IMG/VR virus record: IMGVR_UViG_3300021364_000084
Location: 1 to 34,315 of that record
Strand: one strand, 5' to 3'
From: a virus
DNA: 34,315 nt
In this document: positions 31,544 through 34,315 of the stretch, one piece after another
How positions within the stretch are numbered: the first letter of the stretch is position 1
Layout of the letters: each line of letters begins with the position of its first letter
Translations under genes and position numbers: made by a program
The notes under the pieces: model-generated
Databases searched by the model: none
Seen by the model: only the letters and a program-made list of their open reading frames with translations
Told to the model about the DNA's origin: nothing

Positions 31544-32218
31544 GCAAGCTGTACAATAAGGCTTAGGTTCACCCAGTGTACAAGTTGTACACATCTGAGC
31601 GCGCCAGAGTAAATGCAGGGAATAGCGGCGCTCAATTTGCTCTGGTGTGTGGTCTGGCCAGAGCTTGGCGTAAGCGCTGAGCGCCTTGGCCTTCTCGCGC
31701 CCAAACCACTTCCTAAGGTGATAGTCACGCTCATAAGCGCGCTTCGCCTCTTTCTGGGCCGGTGTCTTTGTTTGGCTTCGCTTGCGCGCTCTCCGGCGGT
31801 CTGCCGCTCGATGTCTCTCGCGCTGTTCTGGAGTTTGCTGAGCTCTCCATTGCCGTTCATATATTCTCTGGCGAGCTCTAAAGGCGGCGTGTTTTTCAGG
31901 GTCTGCCTTCATTGCCCTATACCAGTCTTTGTGGCCGCGATTAACTTGCTCTCGATATTTCTCATCTGAGCGGTAGCGTCGCTTTGCTCGAGCGCGAGCC
32001 TTTGCCTTGTCGACCTCAACTTGCTCTGGGCTCCTATTGGCGCGTCTGACCCGCTCTTGCTCTCTCCTCTTCGCCCTAAGCGCGTCAAGCTCTTCTTTGC
32101 TCATGCTGGCGCGCTTCAGCTTTTTGTGCTCTCGATCCCTTTTGCGCTTCTCTTCGATTTGCTCAGGGGTCATCTTGGCGCGGCGCTTGCGCTGTTGGGT
32201 TGCATTAGCCTTGGTCAT
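31514..32218 (-). CDS. Arg/Lys-rich helical-repeat protein with CxxC-CxxC zinc site
   Basis: A 234-aa, very basic protein, last of three tandem paralogs. It has two 23-residue units beginning MTPEQ and MSKEE, less regular basic helices, and a cysteine cluster near the end: C210, C213, C222, C225 with H228, suggesting a zinc-binding knuckle. The start at 32218 follows AGGAAGG and gives a 14-bp overlap with the upstream gene, with the same CCAATGACC junction as the previous pair. Nucleic-acid binding is likely from charge and zinc site; no family is firmly recognised. Confidence 0.6.
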   Translation of the reverse strand: MTKANATQQRKRRAKMTPEQIEEKRKRDREHKKLKRASMSKEELDALRAKRREQERVRRANRSPEQVEVDKAKARARAKRRYRSDEKYREQVNRGHKDWYRAMKADPEKHAAFRARQRIYERQWRAQQTPEQRERHRAADRRRARKRSQTKTPAQKEAKRAYERDYHLRKWFGREKAKALSAYAKLWPDHTPEQIERRYSLHLLWRAQMCTTCTLGEPKPYCTACLLHATNNKR

Positions 32219-32585
32219 TGGCCTTCCTGTTTCGGGACTTAAGCATATACTCCCTGTGACGCTTGCGAAACACCTCGAGCTCTTCTTCACTCATTCTGGC
32301 GCGGCGCTTGCGTTGATACTCGCGCTGATACTCTCGACGTCGAGCGCGATGATCCTCGAGCTGCTCAGGGGTCATCTTGGCTAGGCGCCTTTGTCTGTAC
32401 TCGCGTTGCTTTTCGCTAAAAGCAAGTCGCTCCTCTGGAGACATGGCGGCATATCTGGCGCGATTAAACGCCCTGACCTCAGCCTTCTCCTCTTCGGTCA
32501 TATTGGCTCTGACTCGCCTTGAGTACTCGCGATACCTGGCGAGCGTTGCCGCTCTCTTCTCTTCGGGTGTCTTAGGTTCGGTCAT
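32205..32585 (-). CDS. Arg/Glu-rich helical-repeat protein, short paralog
   Basis: A 126-aa protein, the middle paralog. Units start MTEEE, MSPEE, MTPEQ and MSEEE and are 19, 23 and 27 residues long. The 4-residue steps look like added helical turns. A 49-bp segment (32274-32322) matches 32695-32743 in the upstream paralog with one mismatch. The start at 32585 is chosen because upstream codons would lie in the previous gene; the overlap is then 14 bp. There is no cysteine cluster. Confidence 0.6.
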   Translation of the reverse strand: MTEPKTPEEKRAATLARYREYSRRVRANMTEEEKAEVRAFNRARYAAMSPEERLAFSEKQREYRQRRLAKMTPEQLEDHRARRREYQREYQRKRRARMSEEELEVFRKRHREYMLKSRNRKANDQG

Positions 32586-33069
32586 TGGTCTTGGCTTTAC
32601 GTTCGCGATAGTATTGGCGCAGATACTCTCGCCGTGCTTCTCGTTGCTCTTCTGTCTTTTCACGGTGGTACCGGCGCTGCTTTTCGCGCCGCGCCTCGAG
32701 CTCTTCTTCACTCATCCTGGCGCGGCGCTTGCGTTGATACTCGCGCCATGCTTCCCGTTGCTCTCCTGTCTTTTCACGGTGGTACCGGCGCTGCTTTTCG
32801 CGCCGCGCCTCGAGCTGTTCTTCAGTCATGCTTGCACGGTACTTCCGTTGGTACTCGCGCCGCGCCTCTCGCTGTTCTTCAGTCATGTTTGCATAGCGCA
32901 AACGTGCTCTTTCATTATAGCGCGCTCGCTCCTCTGGAGACATAAGGGACCATCGAAGACGATTAAACGCCCTCACCTCTGCCCTTTCCTCTTCGGTCAT
33001 ATTGGCTCTGACTTGCCTTGAGTACTCGCGTTTTTTGGCGAGCGCTGCCGCTCTCTTCTCTTCGGTCAT
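32572..33069 (-). CDS. Arg/Glu-rich helical-repeat protein with seven 19-residue units
   Basis: A 165-aa protein, first of the three paralogs and 7 bp after the RecT-like stop. After a 23-residue lead, seven consecutive units are exactly 19 residues long, each starting (M/K)(T/S)xE and having the form MTEEQREARREYQRKYRAS. The period predicts a long, strongly charged helical rod or stacked helical hairpins. At DNA level a 51-bp exact repeat (32652-32702 and 32766-32816) is spaced by 114 bp, two units. It could coat or bridge DNA or RNA, perhaps with RecT or SSB (inference). Confidence 0.65.
   Translation of the reverse strand: MTEEKRAAALAKKREYSRQVRANMTEEERAEVRAFNRLRWSLMSPEERARYNERARLRYANMTEEQREARREYQRKYRASMTEEQLEARREKQRRYHREKTGEQREAWREYQRKRRARMSEEELEARREKQRRYHREKTEEQREARREYLRQYYRERKAKTNDRT
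32652..32816 (-). repeat. 51-bp exact direct repeats, 114-bp period
   Basis: Positions 32652-32702 and 32766-32816 are identical. The spacing equals two 57-bp (19-codon) units of the repeat protein, showing recent unit-pair duplication. Confidence 0.85.
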
Positions 33070-33076
33070 TTGTCTT

Positions 33077-34207
33077 TCAGCCGTGGAGCTTGTCTCCATC
33101 GAGTAACGACTGGACATAATCGTAGGCGCTCCAGTCGACCGGGCTCATCTGCTTGAGCACTTCAATTGCCTTCTCCCGTCGCTCCTTCAGCTTGATGCTT
33201 TGGGCCAAGCGCAGAGTCTCCATCCACGCTCCATGAGACATTCTTGGGCCAAACCACTTGGGGAGCATATACTTGAGGATGCTGAACTGGTCATAGAGGT
33301 TCTGATGATAGGTTTTGACTTGATCCATAGTGCCAGTGAACCAGTCGTTTGGAATGCTGGCGTCTCTCATTGATCGAGCGGCCAAGCGTGAGTAGAAGAG
33401 CGCCTCTTTTTGCTCTGGCGTTAATGATGTGGGAGAGTCCACCATATGAGCGATCAACTCAACGGCGTCACTCAGCTCAAGGCCCCATCCCTTGAGCGCC
33501 TTTTGCCACCCATCTTCCGTGCTGAAATCATAGAGCCGATTGGGCTCCTGCTGAGGCTGCTGTTGCTGCTGAGGCTGCTGTTGCTGTGGCCGTGGAGCTG
33601 CTGAGCGCTGTGGCCGTGGAGCTGCTGAGCGCTGTGGCTGTGGAGCGGCTGAAGGGGGAGCCTCACCGATAGCTTGAGCCACCACGCGCTCTCTCTCTTG
33701 GTCACTGAGGTTTGAGTTTTCTGCAATCTCATCAGCGCCATAAATGCCGCTGACCGCGTCAGGGAACACAGCTCGAAGCGCCATCGTTACGACGCGACTC
33801 CTCAGCATCTGCATAGGCATTTTCTTCCAGGTGTGGCCGCGCTGAGTCAGCCCCATTTGGTTTGCCATATCAATGGTGAAGGTGAACTCATGCACAACCT
33901 CTTCAGGCTCATCAGTTCGAGCGGTCTTGAGTGTGCAGTGGGTCGCGTCCCAAGAGGTCACCTGAATATAGCGACAGAGCCCAGAGCGCCTCACGATGCC
34001 GGCCATAGGATCAGCGCCAAGGGTGGGCTTCCCTTGGATTACTGATCCCTGTTCAGAGAGCATCCCAAGCTCACCGTCAAAGTGATGGCCAAAAGCTGCA
34101 TGGAGGATAATGAGTTCATGGGTCTTTCGCTGATCATTGTTGGCGAGGAGTGAGGCCATATTAATCGCCTCTTGTACATTTGCGGGATTCCAGATAGTTT
34201 GTTTCAT
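33077..34207 (-). CDS. RecT-like annealing protein with extra C-terminal domain
   Basis: A 376-aa protein. Residues 1-165 show the RecT-type single-strand annealing core: FTIDMANQMGLTQRG, then WKKMPMQMLRSRVVTMALRA and VFPDAVSGIYGADEIAEN. Residues 184-222 are a linker of SAAPRPQR repeats and a Gln-rich stretch. Residues 225-376 are a separate helical domain (DGWQKALKGWGLELSDAVEL ... DWSAYDYVQSLLDGDK) not usual for RecT. AAAGGCACA precedes the start. It should anneal complementary strands during replication and recombination, with SSB. No exonuclease partner is visible. Confidence 0.75.
   Translation of the reverse strand: MKQTIWNPANVQEAINMASLLANNDQRKTHELIILHAAFGHHFDGELGMLSEQGSVIQGKPTLGADPMAGIVRRSGLCRYIQVTSWDATHCTLKTARTDEPEEVVHEFTFTIDMANQMGLTQRGHTWKKMPMQMLRSRVVTMALRAVFPDAVSGIYGADEIAENSNLSDQERERVVAQAIGEAPPSAAPQPQRSAAPRPQRSAAPRPQQQQPQQQQQPQQEPNRLYDFSTEDGWQKALKGWGLELSDAVELIAHMVDSPTSLTPEQKEALFYSRLAARSMRDASIPNDWFTGTMDQVKTYHQNLYDQFSILKYMLPKWFGPRMSHGAWMETLRLAQSIKLKERREKAIEVLKQMSPVDWSAYDYVQSLLDGDKLHG
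33584..33655 (-). repeat. 24-bp tandem repeats encoding SAAPRPQR linker
   Basis: Two identical 24-bp units (33584-33607 and 33608-33631) and a diverged third, next to a CTG-rich stretch encoding the poly-Gln part. The length of this linker is probably variable between related phages. Confidence 0.7.
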
Positions 34208-34315
34208 GGTGGCTGTGCCTTTCTGTTGGGGGGTGGGCCTTCTCGTGGGTGGGCCTAATATGACAGCGGGGTTGCAGCTGCCGACTTAATGGCGGGTTCT
34301 GTGATGGCTTGGGGG
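34174..34315. repeat. Terminal direct repeat, right copy
   Basis: Partner of 1-142; see that entry for the alignment. After circularisation the leftward unit reads continuously from 525 through position 1/34173 into the RecT-like gene ending at 33077. Confidence 0.9.

Noticed and set aside
31576-31592. Palindrome as a transcription terminator at the end of the late unit
   Set aside because: It has no following T-run on either strand and is inside the coding region for a conserved-looking zinc site.
31613-33021. Rightward open frames opposite the Arg-rich paralogs
   Set aside because: They are Leu/Ser/Ala-rich mirror frames of Glu/Arg codons, with no ribosome sites; the leftward frames have clean overlaps and repeat structure.

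Overview
The window is most likely a complete tailed dsDNA phage genome (Caudoviricetes, siphovirus-like). The first 142 bases recur at the last 142 bases, perfectly from 17-142 and with four mismatches in 1-16. The contig therefore closes into a circle of about 34,173 bp, or it carries a direct terminal repeat. There are no tRNA or rRNA genes, no CRISPR array, no insertion sequence, and no recognisable integrase or transposase. Lysis genes that look built for an inner membrane plus a periplasm (cysteine amidase, two-TM holin candidate, two coiled-coil envelope proteins in spanin position) suggest a Gram-negative host. The species cannot be read from the sequence.

Layout. (1) Control region 526-676: face-to-face candidate promoters and two inverted repeats lie between a leftward and a rightward early unit. 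(2) The leftward unit, read through the circle junction, has two small membrane proteins (525-403, 390-82), a RecT-like annealing protein with an extra C-terminal domain (34207-33077), and three tandem paralogous Arg/Glu-rich proteins built from 19/23/27-residue repeats (33069-31514). (3) The rightward early unit 677-2795 has a small HTH regulator, a winged-helix replication initiator with an iteron array inside its own coding sequence, and a DnaC-like AAA+ helicase loader, much like lambda O/ori/P. (4) A short leftward gene (3176-2904) is divided from the next rightward unit by a 22-bp perfect palindrome. (5) A long rightward unit runs from 3311 to 31543: ribbon-helix-helix protein, SSB, small genes, terminase small and large subunits, a class III nucleotidyl cyclase with a C-terminal membrane anchor, a two-TM coiled-coil protein, portal, protease/scaffold fusion, decoration, major capsid protein, Mu F-like protein, connectors, tail tube, frameshifted tail chaperones, tape measure, tail tip proteins, amidase, holin candidate, fibre, three small beta-rich proteins, and two envelope proteins.

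How it works together. The head genes are of Mu type (portal, I-like protease, F-like and G-like proteins), but nothing of Mu transposition is present. The tail is non-contractile: there is a tube, -1 frameshifted chaperones and a tape measure, with no sheath. Replication appears to be initiator plus helicase loader acting at an internal origin, supported by SSB and RecT.

Most notable. A complete-looking class III cyclase catalytic domain (D19, D62, N127, R131) with non-canonical substrate-selecting positions and a membrane anchor overlaps a two-TM protein gene, in the middle of the packaging/head operon. Other strong signals are the in-gene iteron origin, a textbook -1 frameshift signal (G GGA AAA, 7-nt spacer, long stem) in the tail chaperone, and the tandem helical-repeat family beside RecT.
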